NCBI GenBank assembly: GCA_000526435.1
Contig: JAGB01000002.1
Location: 682,001 to 746,000 of the forward strand
Direction of reading: 5' to 3'
Source: Caldicoprobacter oshimai DSM 21659
GTDB lineage: Bacteria; Bacillota; Clostridia; Caldicoprobacterales; Caldicoprobacteraceae
DNA: 64,000 nt
Below, piece by piece: positions 26,201-34,685 of the stretch. Numbering within the stretch: position 1 is the first letter of the stretch; every line of letters begins with the position of its first letter. The notes below the pieces were generated by a model. That model had not been told where the DNA came from. It did no database searches and was given only the letters and a program-made list of their open reading frames with translations. The position numbers and the translations under genes are program-made.

Positions 26201-26902
26201 TCCAAATTTGGCAAGGGAACGAGCTATATGGTGAGGTCTCTGGTAAACATCTCCCCATCCGCAGGAAGATAAAATAATAAACCTTTTTTTGAGATTATTT
26301 GCTGCTACATAGAAAATATTTTTAGAGGCATCATTCTCTGAATTTAACTTTTCTAATTCCTTTTTCAATTCATCATCTTTACAGTATCTGTATGCAATAC
26401 CGTAATAAAGCGAAGCATCGCTCCAATTGCCTTTTGACTTCATTTCGTTTGCCAAACTGTAATATCTTTGAAAATTAGCTTCTTCAATTATCTCTGCCTT
26501 GGTTTTATTTATACCTAATAATCTATATAAATCCACCAAAGACTGCTGGCTTTCCCTGTCATCAGTCTTCAATATTGCTTGATCGCAAAGATTTTTAGCT
26601 AAATCGTACTTGCCCTGCAATATATAGAGATAAGCAAGATTATACATTATATCAAAATCTTCCTGTATCGATAACCCTTCTTTTAATATTTCCTCTGCCT
26701 CTTGATATCTCTGCTGGCTAATGTAAATAACTCCTTTAATTGAATATATCTCAATGTCATCGCTTGCTATTTCTTTATATTCATTAATAAGCTCTTCTGC
26801 CTCTTTTAGCATTCCCTTTTCAATTAAAATTTTTATATTATCTTTAAATTGCTTTTTATAGATTTCCATTTTTTTGCTAGTACTATTCTGCGTTTCAAAC
26901 AT
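23204..26902 (-). CDS. TPR - glycosyltransferase - CDP-glycerol glycerophosphotransferase fusion
   Basis: A very large protein (1,232 residues) in three parts. Residues ~10-190 are TPR-like helical repeats (EAEELINEYKEI, DIMYNLAYLYILQGKYDLA). Residues ~205-590 are a GT-B-type glycosyltransferase (FIILSSCGWGDVYQRPHHIA, then an IACGLPVITTYMPES nucleotide-sugar motif). The C-terminal ~350 residues match CDP-glycerol glycerophosphotransferases: ASELHMIINSAFYAIPENKYRITGLPRTDVL, SKVHHGEE and the DLLITDYSTVYNDFL motif. ATG 26902 has GGGGAG seven bases upstream. It probably adds a sugar and then glycerol phosphate to a surface glycan, likely on flagellin given the neighbours; the acceptor is inference. 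Confidence 0.82.
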   Translation of the reverse strand: MFETQNSTSKKMEIYKKQFKDNIKILIEKGMLKEAEELINEYKEIASDDIEIYSIKGVIYISQQRYQEAEEILKEGLSIQEDFDIMYNLAYLYILQGKYDLAKNLCDQAILKTDDRESQQSLVDLYRLLGINKTKAEIIEEANFQRYYSLANEMKSKGNWSDASLYYGIAYRYCKDDELKKELEKLNSENDASKNIFYVAANNLKKRFIILSSCGWGDVYQRPHHIARSLAKFGNEVIFICPAQKAVVNSGEVSAADITNYCLNNYRVVDGVKIYFPLIVEYDGRLICNNYLDLVQNILSIPTDAYKTVVITYMPYQVEVIKQLKGDYFHIYECVDDHTDIEYAFWGQKKDVLWEQELMDRADAITTTATSLYLQRVAVEGRKNVFLLRNAVNEGDFIIDDLQMPSDLINIPEPRIVYTGVVYNRFDEKLFYEIVDSNPDKSFVIIGPVYNGMLKEKRNNLYILGPKKHSELKNYLKFMQIGIVPYIDTADIDIACDSIKQYEYIACGLPVITTYMPESAIDKIYTFLANTKDAFNEAIEKCLNLKIDKDAVSDFLLRNSWNARAALLCKIADGEMVTEQKRAVKSLGEELYRLVFQYDSPVFKILWGLYLSLEDNVEFEKIAREAYQQLKYNKYIVSKYITALIKNMNVDAIVEAVFNSVFFNNAIKEEVLFCKELGDSDLIICLASIAIGNLKEALRWIDKIGNDEVKLIYKNYINYIIGEKLEIEELKSISASSQKHPLYRYLNDIIVNQETKNNRVFIADLYDSVSLNFVRLLSLNNVAVDGFCNNDGRPKYGIKAVALEEVVEMQRHAKVKVIVCYGTDYIKLVRTLAEKGIEECEVAVILGQKVIFVKIDKELMEHIRRKDYNKTITFNKFNAADSNVHALIKYIPEEYKKKYKLNVIYGKDVWSIENIVKVPLISSVTVSGFATFLYHYPKFTYNIEVGHYGVPIKASGMMDKKDKNSGGNPQVYEKVDVVCVASELHMIINSAFYAIPENKYRITGLPRTDVLFFADSKANLEKLLGVSLEGKRVIFNMPTFRVFEQAGRIEGGAGLDDSFKINNFDYNEFNNFLKQHNLICVSKVHHGEEMTVYTKTKNRNYDSMFFITNYDLEKHDLDLYEILGAGDLLITDYSTVYNDFLFMNKPTIFVVTDIEEYRKNRGLALEPYDFWTAGPKVKSQRELQEEILKCLSDRNYFREHRERLRPVFFKYIDTNSIHRTWKVIDEVMSQIS

Positions 26903-26924
26903 AAACAAACTCCCCTTATTTAAA

Positions 26925-28790
26925 TTACATTTTTCGTAAATATAGATTAGTCCACAGCATAAAATCTTTTAAATCATTATCTCTGTATCCTTTATCCTTT
27001 GCCAAACTAAACATTTCCTTTGCTTCAGAATATTTTTCCATCTTAAAGTAGCACAAACCCATATAAAACATCAATTCGCTTTCTTCCATCTGTACATCTG
27101 TACCCTGGCTTTTGATATTGTACAAATAATCACACAAAGCCAGTCCGGAAGCAAACATTCTATTGTCAATCATTATACTAAGAATATCCTTCCATACAGC
27201 TTTTTCAAAAAATTGAGCAAGAACCAAATATTTATTCAACAATTCATCGTCAGCAACATTAATTATGTGTCTAAGAACATTCAAGTAAATGCTGTTAAAT
27301 TTTTCTGGTATTTTATCATCATTAAAGTTAAATATTAGCTCTAAAAATTCCCTATCTTGAACATTAAAGCCATCAAGATTATCCCTAAAAGAATAGGCAT
27401 CACTGCATAATATACATGCTGCCAGAGTAATACTTCTCAATTCATCGTCAGGTGAACAAGCTTTATATACCTCCATAAATTTCATAAAAGCTCTTTGATA
27501 AAGTCCATTTGAAAAAAGGGTGTAAGCGATCGTCAAATCTTTTTGATTGTATTTCTTAATCCAAATCCCCTCATAATATGTCAACAATTCCTTATCTTTC
27601 AATATAGACAAGGCTTTAGTCAAAAAACTGATATCTTCTTCGTTTTGAATATCGTATATCGAATTAAAAAGCGCTACTTTTTCATGTACGGCATTATATT
27701 TAACCAACATATACAAATGCATAAAAGCTGGAAAAAAGTGCTTTTTATTTTTCAAACTCTCAACAAAATAGGAAAAAGCATTTTCGTAGTCATTGACTAA
27801 ATAATATATATAACCCATTTTATAATAAATATTATATACATTGGTAGCAGCTAAGTTTATTTCAAAACCCCGATAGCTTGCATTAAGCTCAACAGCTTTT
27901 TTATAAAACTCAAAAGCCTCAGTGTATCTTTTAAGGCTAAAGAGTGCATCTGCCATATACATATAAAATGTGGGATTATCCGGAAATTTTTTTATGAATT
28001 CTTTTATTTTGTCTATTACAACTTCAAGGTCATCTCCCCTGTTTAGCATAGCCTCAATAATGTTCATATACGGTTTTATATTATAGCCAAACATCGAAAC
28101 TCCACTGTCGATATGTTTTTGAGCATAAACAATTGCTTTATCCCAATCCTTCATCATAAAATATGAGTCGCTCATATATACATTAAAGTATGGTGGAAAA
28201 TCGCCCTTCTCTTCACATTCCAGCAGCAACTTCAAATTCCTTTCGGCCTTGGCCATTCCTATACTAGACGAATATCCGGTATGATAAATTAAGATATCGT
28301 CCTTTTCCACAAAAAAAACATTAAGCCTGCTTGTTTCTTTATATATACACTCATGAATGCTGTTTTTGTACCTTATATCGGGATGATTCCTAAAAATCCT
28401 TATTTGAACAATATAATTTATTATTTCTCCATTTTCCTGTATATTAGCCATTCTACAGCCTATTCCATCAAACCGCTTGTTCCGATGTATCAATTTAATG
28501 TATTTCTTTACATTATAGCAGTGCCCTTCTGCAAAAAATTCATCGGCATCAAGAAAAATAATCCAATCCCCTTTTGCTAAAGATAATGCAAAATTTTTAG
28601 CCTTTGCAAAATCATTCTGCCACTCATAATGATAAACTTTTGCTCCTAAATTTTGGGCAATTTCAGCGGTTCTATCACTCGAACCGGTATCCACAACAAT
28701 AACTTCATCTACTATATCCTTATAACTATTAATGCACCGTGCAATGTTTTTTTCCTCGTTTTTGGCAATAACGCATCCCGATATTTTCAC
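26925..28790 (-). CDS. GT2-family glycosyltransferase with TPR repeats
   Basis: A 621-residue protein. Residues 1-~230 are a GT-A glycosyltransferase: KISGCVIAKNEEKNIARC, EVIVVDTGSSDRTAEIA, then the metal-binding FLDADEFF. The rest is a long array of TPR-like helical repeats (NPTFYMYMADALFSLKRYTEA, VYNIYYKMGYIYYLVNDYENA). GAGGTG six bases before GTG 28790 sets the start; the upstream part of the frame is the flagellin terminator. GT2-TPR proteins beside flagellin genes usually glycosylate flagellin, with the repeats as substrate holder. It lies 112 bases downstream of hag and 22 bases before the next glycosyltransferase. Confidence 0.85.
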   Translation of the reverse strand: MKISGCVIAKNEEKNIARCINSYKDIVDEVIVVDTGSSDRTAEIAQNLGAKVYHYEWQNDFAKAKNFALSLAKGDWIIFLDADEFFAEGHCYNVKKYIKLIHRNKRFDGIGCRMANIQENGEIINYIVQIRIFRNHPDIRYKNSIHECIYKETSRLNVFFVEKDDILIYHTGYSSSIGMAKAERNLKLLLECEEKGDFPPYFNVYMSDSYFMMKDWDKAIVYAQKHIDSGVSMFGYNIKPYMNIIEAMLNRGDDLEVVIDKIKEFIKKFPDNPTFYMYMADALFSLKRYTEAFEFYKKAVELNASYRGFEINLAATNVYNIYYKMGYIYYLVNDYENAFSYFVESLKNKKHFFPAFMHLYMLVKYNAVHEKVALFNSIYDIQNEEDISFLTKALSILKDKELLTYYEGIWIKKYNQKDLTIAYTLFSNGLYQRAFMKFMEVYKACSPDDELRSITLAACILCSDAYSFRDNLDGFNVQDREFLELIFNFNDDKIPEKFNSIYLNVLRHIINVADDELLNKYLVLAQFFEKAVWKDILSIMIDNRMFASGLALCDYLYNIKSQGTDVQMEESELMFYMGLCYFKMEKYSEAKEMFSLAKDKGYRDNDLKDFMLWTNLYLRKM

Positions 28791-28802
28791 ACAGTTCACC
28801 TC

Positions 28803-28857
28803 AAATTTAAAAATTAGAAAGATGGTCAGGGGAAAACAATACCCCAACCATCTTTCC
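28803..28857 (-). terminator. Flagellin gene terminator
   Basis: GAAAGATGGTTGGGG pairs with CCCCTGACCATCTTTC (one bulge) around TATTGTTTT, followed by TAATTTTT. It lies 46 bases beyond the hag stop. The following glycosyltransferase ribosome-binding site is just downstream, so reduced read-through from hag may supply that gene. Confidence 0.88.
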
Positions 28858-28902
28858 AAAAATTTAAAACCTTTTATGGTTGTAACCATTAAATCAACTA
28901 AT

Positions 28903-29736
28903 TTAACGCAACAACTGCAACACTGCCTGTGGCTGCATATTTGCCTGAGCCAACATTGCCTGAGCAGCTTGGGACAGGATGTTCATCTTGGTGAACTCCA
29001 TCATCTCTTTTGCCATGTCAACGTCACGTATACGAGACTCAGCAGCCGTCAGGTTCTCTGCTGCGTTGTCAAGGTTCTTTATGGTGTGTTCGAGCCTGTT
29101 CTGGGTAGCACCCAACTTGGAACGTTGAGATGAAACTGTGTTAATAGCAGCATCTATTGCCGAAATAGCTGCATTAACAGCACTGGCGCCACCATTAGCA
29201 AATGATATTATATTAATCGTATCAGTAGATACTCCCAACGACGAAGCAGTCATAGCACTAATAGTCAGAGTCAACTGTTGCCCTTCATTTGCTCCAATCT
29301 GGAAAACTCCACTATAAGTACCATCTAGTAAGTTTTTGGTGTTAAACTGGGTACGTTGAGCAATCCCATCAATTTCATCAATTAAAGCACTAATCTCATC
29401 CTGAATAGCTTGTAGATCTTCACTCTGATTCGTCCCCAAGTTTCCTGCCTGTACAACCAACTCTCTCATGCGCTGGAGAATAGCATGTGTCTCATTCAAA
29501 GCACCTTCAGCAGTCTGAATGAGCGAAATAGCATCCTGTGCATTACGGCTAGCTTGCTCTAACCCACGAATTTGGCCTCTCATCTTCTCAGAAATAGCCA
29601 GACCTGCTGCATCATCTCCAGCACGGTTAATCCTAAGACCAGATGAAAGTTTCTCAAGAGACTTTTGAACACCGGTATTGTTGATGCTGAGCTGTCTGTA
29701 TGCATTGAGAGCCATTATGTTGTGGTTGATCCTCAT
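28903..29736 (-). CDS. hag: Flagellin
   Basis: A 277-residue flagellin, the filament subunit. The D0/D1 ends are canonical: MRINHNIMALNAYRQLSINN and SGLRINRAGDDAAGLAISEKMRGQIRGL at the start, AAESRIRDVDMAKEMMEFTKMNILSQAAQAMLAQAN and PQAVLQLLR at the end. The variable centre (~residues 140-200) is short and Ser/Thr-rich, offering possible glycosylation sites. AGGGAGGA precedes the ATG and overlaps a likely CsrA site. Monocistronic behind a sigma-D promoter, with fliW and csrA directly upstream. Confidence 0.98.
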   Translation of the reverse strand: MRINHNIMALNAYRQLSINNTGVQKSLEKLSSGLRINRAGDDAAGLAISEKMRGQIRGLEQASRNAQDAISLIQTAEGALNETHAILQRMRELVVQAGNLGTNQSEDLQAIQDEISALIDEIDGIAQRTQFNTKNLLDGTYSGVFQIGANEGQQLTLTISAMTASSLGVSTDTINIISFANGGASAVNAAISAIDAAINTVSSQRSKLGATQNRLEHTIKNLDNAAENLTAAESRIRDVDMAKEMMEFTKMNILSQAAQAMLAQANMQPQAVLQLLR

Positions 29737-29744
29737 CTTATCAT

Positions 29745-29788
29745 TCCTCCCTGAATTTTTTTATTTCCGCCGAAGTCCTTTTCAGCGG
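29745..29788 (-). promoter_or_regulatory. hag leader: hairpin with CsrA-type loop plus Shine-Dalgarno site
   Basis: On the minus strand CCGCTGAA and TTCGGCGG form an 8-bp stem (29767-29788) with the hexaloop AAGGAC, which contains the ANGGA core that CsrA prefers in a hairpin loop. A second GGA site is the hag Shine-Dalgarno AGGGAGGA (29745-29752). Two sites, one at the ribosome-binding site, is how CsrA represses hag in B. subtilis. Confidence 0.65.
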
Positions 29789-29860
29789 TTTTTTGTTTAA
29801 AGCCCATCCTCTGCCCGGCCGCTGCAAAGGATAAGGCTTTGGTTTTGCTTTCACTCATAT

Positions 29861-29888
29861 ATATCGACAACCTTCTGCATAAACTTTA
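29861..29888 (-). promoter_or_regulatory. Sigma-D promoter of hag
   Basis: CCCCTAAA, 16 bases, GTCGATAT on the minus strand, about 125 bases upstream of the hag start. The CCCCTAAA and GTCGATAT parts are identical to those of the flgM promoter. Confidence 0.82.
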
Positions 29889-29993
29889 GGGGTGGAACAA
29901 AAAATTTTTATCCTCCTGTAGAACTTTTTGACTGCTTATGTAGTAAATTTTTACTATGTTTCCCCACAGTTATTCTTTCAGGTCTTCCCCGCT

Positions 29994-30224
29994 CTATTCT
30001 TTAAGCACCCTGTTCAGCTCTTCAAGCGAAATACCGAAGCTGTCCACCACTGCCTCGCGGTTGGCCTGCCTGACCTCGTCCATGAGTTCCTTCCTCAGAA
30101 TGGATATATCCTTTGGAGCATTTATCCCTATTCTGACCTGGTCTCCCTGCACGTCTATTATCTTCACCTCTATGTTATCGCCAATCAGAATCGACTGACC
30201 CGGCTTGCGGGTTAAAACCAGCAT
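29994..30224 (-). CDS. csrA: Carbon storage regulator / translational repressor CsrA
   Basis: A 76-residue CsrA, an RNA-binding dimer that blocks translation by covering GGA sites. The N-terminus [20 protein letters not shown] and the central [18 protein letters not shown] are canonical. In Firmicutes with fliW it restrains flagellin synthesis until export begins. GGTGGAGAT precedes the ATG. It follows fliW by 22 bases and precedes hag, whose leader holds candidate binding sites. Confidence 0.97.
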   Translation of the reverse strand: MLVLTRKPGQSILIGDNIEVKIIDVQGDQVRIGINAPKDISILRKELMDEVRQANREAVVDSFGISLEELNRVLKE

Positions 30225-30246
30225 ATCTCCACCTCAATCTACTGAT

Positions 30247-30690
30247 TTATGCACCTTTTTTCATTTCTTCGAGTATATAATGCCTAGTTGTGTATTTTTC
30301 ATCATCAAGTATAACCTGCATGGCGATGTTCTTCTTTGCGTTTATCACAATAGGTCCCTGCAAGTTGGCAGTCATCTTGTACATATCCTGGGGAATGACG
30401 ACAATTGATAAAAAGCGTATGTCAGTCGGGTCCTCAACCTCGAGTTTATGCAAAACCTCCTCATTTATCGAAGGCGAATAGTCCTTTTTAAACACAAACG
30501 GGTCTATGACCACAAAGCATACATCCGGGTTATGCACAGCATGAAGCCACATGAAGGGGTTGTCATCCCCCACCTTGCCCAGCAACACGTACTCCTTTAT
30601 GTCCTCAAAACCATACAGCCCGTAAGGAAATCTTATGATCTCCTCTTCGGGTATTTCAATATAGCCAAAGTGCCTGGACTCAATGATCAA
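30247..30690 (-). CDS. fliW: Flagellar assembly factor FliW
   Basis: A 147-residue FliW, which binds either flagellin or CsrA; when flagellin is exported FliW frees itself, captures CsrA and allows more hag translation. The family pattern is visible in FGYIEIPEEEIIRFPYGLYGFEDIKEYVLL and FVVIDPFVF. TTG start with GGAGGG eight bases upstream. Tight neighbour of csrA and the YviE-like gene. Confidence 0.96.
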   Translation of the reverse strand: MIIESRHFGYIEIPEEEIIRFPYGLYGFEDIKEYVLLGKVGDDNPFMWLHAVHNPDVCFVVIDPFVFKKDYSPSINEEVLHKLEVEDPTDIRFLSIVVIPQDMYKMTANLQGPIVINAKKNIAMQVILDDEKYTTRHYILEEMKKGA

Positions 30691-30692
30691 TT

Positions 30693-31256
30693 CTATACCC
30701 TCCTGTCCATGTAATGCCCCGCATATTCTATGGTGATACTTGGATACTGCCTCATGTAAATTTCCACCTTGTGTGGCGTGACTTTATACCTCACCGGATG
30801 TACAACGGCGTTAAAATGAACCTTGCCCGGCTGATAGTCAATCCTGATTCCACCGGTTACGTAGAACTTGGGCCTAGGCAACGGCAGCTTCACGGGCTCG
30901 GCCTCTGGCACATGGTACGACCTCTCCTCGGCAATGTCAGCCATGGGGTTTCCGCCCAGCTCTATGGCAGCCAGCCGATCGCCGTCCTGGGCGGTTTGGG
31001 CTATGTATTCCATAACCCTTTGGTAGCCCTTTTGCGCCTGCGCGCGTGCAATGTCCCAAAAATTTTTATATCCCAGCTCTGCAAAACATTCGTACTGATC
31101 AATGTACACCCTTACGGGTTCGGTCTTTATATCAAGCCTAGGGGGCTGCCGCTTCATCTCCAGAAGAGGCTGTGAACTGTCTATCTCCACCTTGGCCGGC
31201 TGTGTACGAATCCCTATAAGGGCAGGCTTGGTGGTAATGCGCAGATACAACGACAT
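30693..31256 (-). CDS. DUF6470-family flagellar operon protein (YviE-like)
   Basis: A 187-residue protein at the place of B. subtilis yviE, between flgL and fliW. It is beta-strand rich with repeated short motifs of the kind LxIxTxPAxIxI (ALIGIRTQPAKVEI, PRLDIKTEPVRVYI, GGIRIDYQPGKV, YKVTPHKVEIYM). Family function unknown. AGGAGTGG precedes the ATG and only two bases separate its stop from the fliW start codon. Confidence 0.85.
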   Translation of the reverse strand: MSLYLRITTKPALIGIRTQPAKVEIDSSQPLLEMKRQPPRLDIKTEPVRVYIDQYECFAELGYKNFWDIARAQAQKGYQRVMEYIAQTAQDGDRLAAIELGGNPMADIAEERSYHVPEAEPVKLPLPRPKFYVTGGIRIDYQPGKVHFNAVVHPVRYKVTPHKVEIYMRQYPSITIEYAGHYMDRRV

Positions 31257-31438
31257 CCACTCCTAAAACTCACTTTAAACTGCCATACAACTTAAATTAC
31301 CATACAATATACAGGAATTTTACTACAATTGTTATATTAATCCTCTTGTATAAAACGAAATTCACTGAAACACCAAAATACTTTAAACAGCCACACTATT
31401 AAATAAAGCCGCATATATTTTTACACGACTACACAATG

Positions 31439-32323
31439 CTACCTCAAAAAGTCCATAAGCGTTGGCATGATGATGCGCGCACCTGCAGCCAGCGAAGCCC
31501 TATAAACGTTTTCGGCCTCTTTAAGCCGCACTATGACTTCAGCAATATCGACATCCTCGTTCTGCGAAAGCAGGTTTGTAAAGTTTATCTCTTCCTCTTT
31601 CAGCCTGGCACGGATGAGCTCAAATCGGTTTACCTTGGCACCCACCATTGAGCGCTGGGACAGTATCTGCGTCATGCGCTGGTCTATCTCGCCTATGTAA
31701 CCGCCCAAATTGGTGGCATTATCACTTCTCAAATCATTTTTAAACCGCTCCAGCACATCGTAAATCTTGTCTATTTCGGCACCGCCTTCGCCGCCCAGCA
31801 CATTTACCTCTATGCGGTTGCCGACCCCTATCTCAAAGGCTATTTTGCCGCTGTCACCCTGATACACCAGGCTGCCGTTTTGCTCCACAAACGCCGGCTG
31901 ATCCGTCCTGTAACCGGCAAATATGTACCGTCCCGCATAGGTGGCATTGCCCACCTGCACCACATGTCCCTGCAGCTGCTCGATCTCATCGGCTATTGCC
32001 ATCCTGTCCTCGGGGGCAAGGGCTCCATTGCTGGCCTGAACCGCCAGCTCCCTGGCCCTATGAAGTACGTCCCCCAGGTCCTTGAGGGCCGATTCGGTGG
32101 CCTCAAGCCACGATATGGCGTTGTCTGCATTGCTCACATACTGCTGGTTGTAGGCAAGGTCCGCCCTCAGCTTGAGCGACTTGGATACGGCCACTGGGTC
32201 ATCCGACGGCCTCAAAATCCTCTTGCCGGATGAAAGCTGGCTCTGCAGCTTTTCAAGGTTTCGCATATTCTTCGCATAATCCCGCATCATATTGGTAATC
32301 AGCATTCCATTGGTTACACGCAT
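31439..32323 (-). CDS. flgL: Hook-filament junction protein FlgL
   Basis: A 294-residue FlgL (HAP3), which joins the hook to the filament together with FlgK. Flagellin-like ends are visible: MRVTNGMLITNMMRDYAKNM, LSSGKRILRPSDDPVAVSKSLKLR, and a helical C-terminus (EDVDIAEVIVRLKEAENVYRASLAAGARI). Directly follows flgK. Confidence 0.96.
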   Translation of the reverse strand: MRVTNGMLITNMMRDYAKNMRNLEKLQSQLSSGKRILRPSDDPVAVSKSLKLRADLAYNQQYVSNADNAISWLEATESALKDLGDVLHRARELAVQASNGALAPEDRMAIADEIEQLQGHVVQVGNATYAGRYIFAGYRTDQPAFVEQNGSLVYQGDSGKIAFEIGVGNRIEVNVLGGEGGAEIDKIYDVLERFKNDLRSDNATNLGGYIGEIDQRMTQILSQRSMVGAKVNRFELIRARLKEEEINFTNLLSQNEDVDIAEVIVRLKEAENVYRASLAAGARIIMPTLMDFLR

Positions 32324-32361
32324 CTTTCAAACCACCTTTACACATTTGCTGTTATTGTATT

Positions 32362-34038
32362 TTATCTCCCCACCACACCCATCCTGTTGATGAGCGTCTC
32401 CAGCATCTCGTCAATGGCAGTTAAAATTCTGGCCGAAGCGTTGTAGGCATGCTGGAAGCGCACCATGTTAGCCATCTCCTCATCCAATGATACGCCCGAT
32501 ACCGACTGGCGCCGCTTGTCCATCTCGGCAACCAGCATCTCCTGATTATCGGCCATATGAGCGGCCTGACGGCTGGCCACGCCCAGCGTGGAAATAAGCG
32601 CCTTGGTGAAATTGTCCATATTGTTGCACTCGGGCACGTAGGTCTTGTGCCTTAAATCAAGAAGCCTCAATATGTTTTTGTTGTTGCCCTTTGCTTCGGC
32701 CGGGTTAAACCCTTTTTGAGGGTCCATCCCGTTAGCTTTATCCTCCTCATCAAAGTAGATGGCCGCTATGTTGTTCCAGTCCTCCCTTATGTCATCCGAT
32801 ATGGTGATGTACTTGGCTATGGGTTGTCGAGCGTTTGCCGGGTCAAAATCGGCACTGCCATCCGAAAAAAAGTATATCCCGGTCTCACCATTCAACGTGT
32901 ACCCCTGGCTGTGGATTTCGTTAAAGGTAATCATAAGGGTATGAGCAAACAGGTTCCACATGCGCATGTAATACGGTATGCCGTATTCGGCGTTTTGGTT
33001 GGGCGCGGGCTGAAACTGCGTATCAGCAGATGAGGTACCCGTCTGGCCACTCGATGCTCCCCGTTCCAGCAGCTCGTCTGGAACCCCCGGCAATGGCTGC
33101 TCCTTGCCTCCTATGCCATCCCGCATGTCGATAAAGCCTTTCAAAATGCCGCCGGTGATGTTGACTCTTTCACCGGTATCCTTCCATACCACTTCCACCA
33201 GCTCGTCCACATCCACGTGGTTGTTCTTGGGATAGGGCATGCCGTTTACACTGCTGCTCCTTGGTATCGTGGCCAGCTCATAAACCTTTGTATGATTGAC
33301 CAGCGTCTGCCCCGCAATGTCCACCCTGAACCGGCCGCTGGCATCCTCGTACACCGATACCTGCACTATTTTTGACAAGTTGTCCAATATGAGGTTGCGC
33401 TGGTCGCGCAGGTCATTGGCCGGCCGGCCGGTGGATTCAAACTTAAATATCTGCTCGTTGAGGGCCGCAATCTCCCGGGCATAGGAATTTATATCCTCCA
33501 CATGGGATATTATGGCCTGGTTGGCCTCCCTCTGCAGCTCTTCCAGCTTGGTATAGACGTTCCTTATGTTTTCGGTAAGCGCCAGGGCCTTCTGTTGCAC
33601 CGTAGCGCGTGTGGTTGGGTCTTCGGGATTCAAGCTCAAGGCCTGAAGGGCGTTGAAAAACTCATTGAGCACCGTATTAATCCCTGACTCGGAAGGCTCA
33701 TTGAATATGGCCTCGATGTATGCCAGCATATCCCGCTTAACTTCCCACTCGCCCAGAGCCGTCGACTCCTTGCGGTACTGCATGTCCAGGTACGCATCGC
33801 GAATCTGGCGCACCTGCTGTATGTCAACGCCGCCCCCCACGGCATATCCGCCGTAGGTGGTAAACAGGCCCAGGCCCATACCGGGCTCTATGGCTTTCTG
33901 TATGACCTGCTGGCGAGAATATCCCTTTGTATTGGCATTGGCAATGTTGTGCGCTGTAACTTCGAGATTTGCCTGATTGACGTGCAAACCCTTTCTTGCA
34001 ATTTCCAGGCCGTAAAAAGTAGACCGCATAAAGCTCAC
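32362..34038 (-). CDS. flgK: Hook-associated protein FlgK
   Basis: A 558-residue FlgK (HAP1). The N-terminus (FYGLEIARKGLHVNQANLEVTAHNIANANTKGYSRQ) has the rod/hook-family ANTKGYSRQ motif, and the C-terminus ends with SGVSLDEEMANMVRFQHAYNASARILTAIDEMLETLI. It forms the junction between hook and filament and is escorted by FlgN, encoded 8 bases upstream. Confidence 0.97.
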   Translation of the reverse strand: MSFMRSTFYGLEIARKGLHVNQANLEVTAHNIANANTKGYSRQQVIQKAIEPGMGLGLFTTYGGYAVGGGVDIQQVRQIRDAYLDMQYRKESTALGEWEVKRDMLAYIEAIFNEPSESGINTVLNEFFNALQALSLNPEDPTTRATVQQKALALTENIRNVYTKLEELQREANQAIISHVEDINSYAREIAALNEQIFKFESTGRPANDLRDQRNLILDNLSKIVQVSVYEDASGRFRVDIAGQTLVNHTKVYELATIPRSSSVNGMPYPKNNHVDVDELVEVVWKDTGERVNITGGILKGFIDMRDGIGGKEQPLPGVPDELLERGASSGQTGTSSADTQFQPAPNQNAEYGIPYYMRMWNLFAHTLMITFNEIHSQGYTLNGETGIYFFSDGSADFDPANARQPIAKYITISDDIREDWNNIAAIYFDEEDKANGMDPQKGFNPAEAKGNNKNILRLLDLRHKTYVPECNNMDNFTKALISTLGVASRQAAHMADNQEMLVAEMDKRRQSVSGVSLDEEMANMVRFQHAYNASARILTAIDEMLETLINRMGVVGR

Positions 34039-34046
34039 TCCCTGTT

Positions 34047-34544
34047 TTATACCTTTTTATCTATCAGGCTGCGTCTCTGCTGCCTGGTACCTGCCCCACC
34101 GGCCCTACTGTATATGCTTCCCACCTGTCCCTGACCGGTGATCAGCCCTATTGAAAAATCGATAAACTCCAGGTTGTTCCTGATGAGCCGCTCGTTTATC
34201 TGGTTTACCTGCTTCTGCTCCTCTATTATGCCGTAAAGTTTTTCCTGCAGCTGCTTGAGCCGCTCCTGAATCTGCCCCTCTGCCTGCGATGTAAGGTAGG
34301 ATATGGTGACCTCCGTGGGCTCAATGCCCCGCTGCCTTGCAAAATCGACTACCCATCCTTCCCGCTTATCCTCCAAATTCCTCAATTCAAAGATGAGGCG
34401 CTCCTCCATCTCCACAATCTTTTCCAGCTCGCCTATATCAGCATCCACAATAACCTGCGTCTTTTTTTTAGATAAATCCAGCAGTATGCTGTAAAGCTCG
34501 CATTCCTTATCCAGTATATCCACAATTTTTTGCAGGCTGTCCAT
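34047..34544 (-). CDS. flgN: FlgN-family export chaperone
   Basis: A 165-residue helical protein in the B. subtilis yvyG position between flgM and flgK. FlgN binds FlgK and FlgL before export. The sequence is mostly coiled coil (LDLSKKKTQVIVDADIGELEKIVEMEERLI; QVNQINERLIRNNLEFIDFSIGLI). Adjacent flgK supports the assignment. Confidence 0.9.
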   Translation of the reverse strand: MDSLQKIVDILDKECELYSILLDLSKKKTQVIVDADIGELEKIVEMEERLIFELRNLEDKREGWVVDFARQRGIEPTEVTISYLTSQAEGQIQERLKQLQEKLYGIIEEQKQVNQINERLIRNNLEFIDFSIGLITGQGQVGSIYSRAGGAGTRQQRRSLIDKKV

Positions 34545-34685
34545 GACCTCAATCCCTCACACACAATTTTGCCTTCGCAGCGCCTAATGCTTTGAACCCT
34601 CCCACGCAAAGCTCTTTGCAAAAGCTCTGAACTATAAACAAAAACAGCTTAAAAATGGCTTAAACGCAACCGCAACTTATCACGG

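Noticed and set aside
29767-29796. Plus-strand rho-independent terminator in the hag leader
   Set aside because: The hairpin with TTTTTT would fit on the plus strand, but no plus-strand gene ends there; the CsrA-site reading on the minus strand is better supported.
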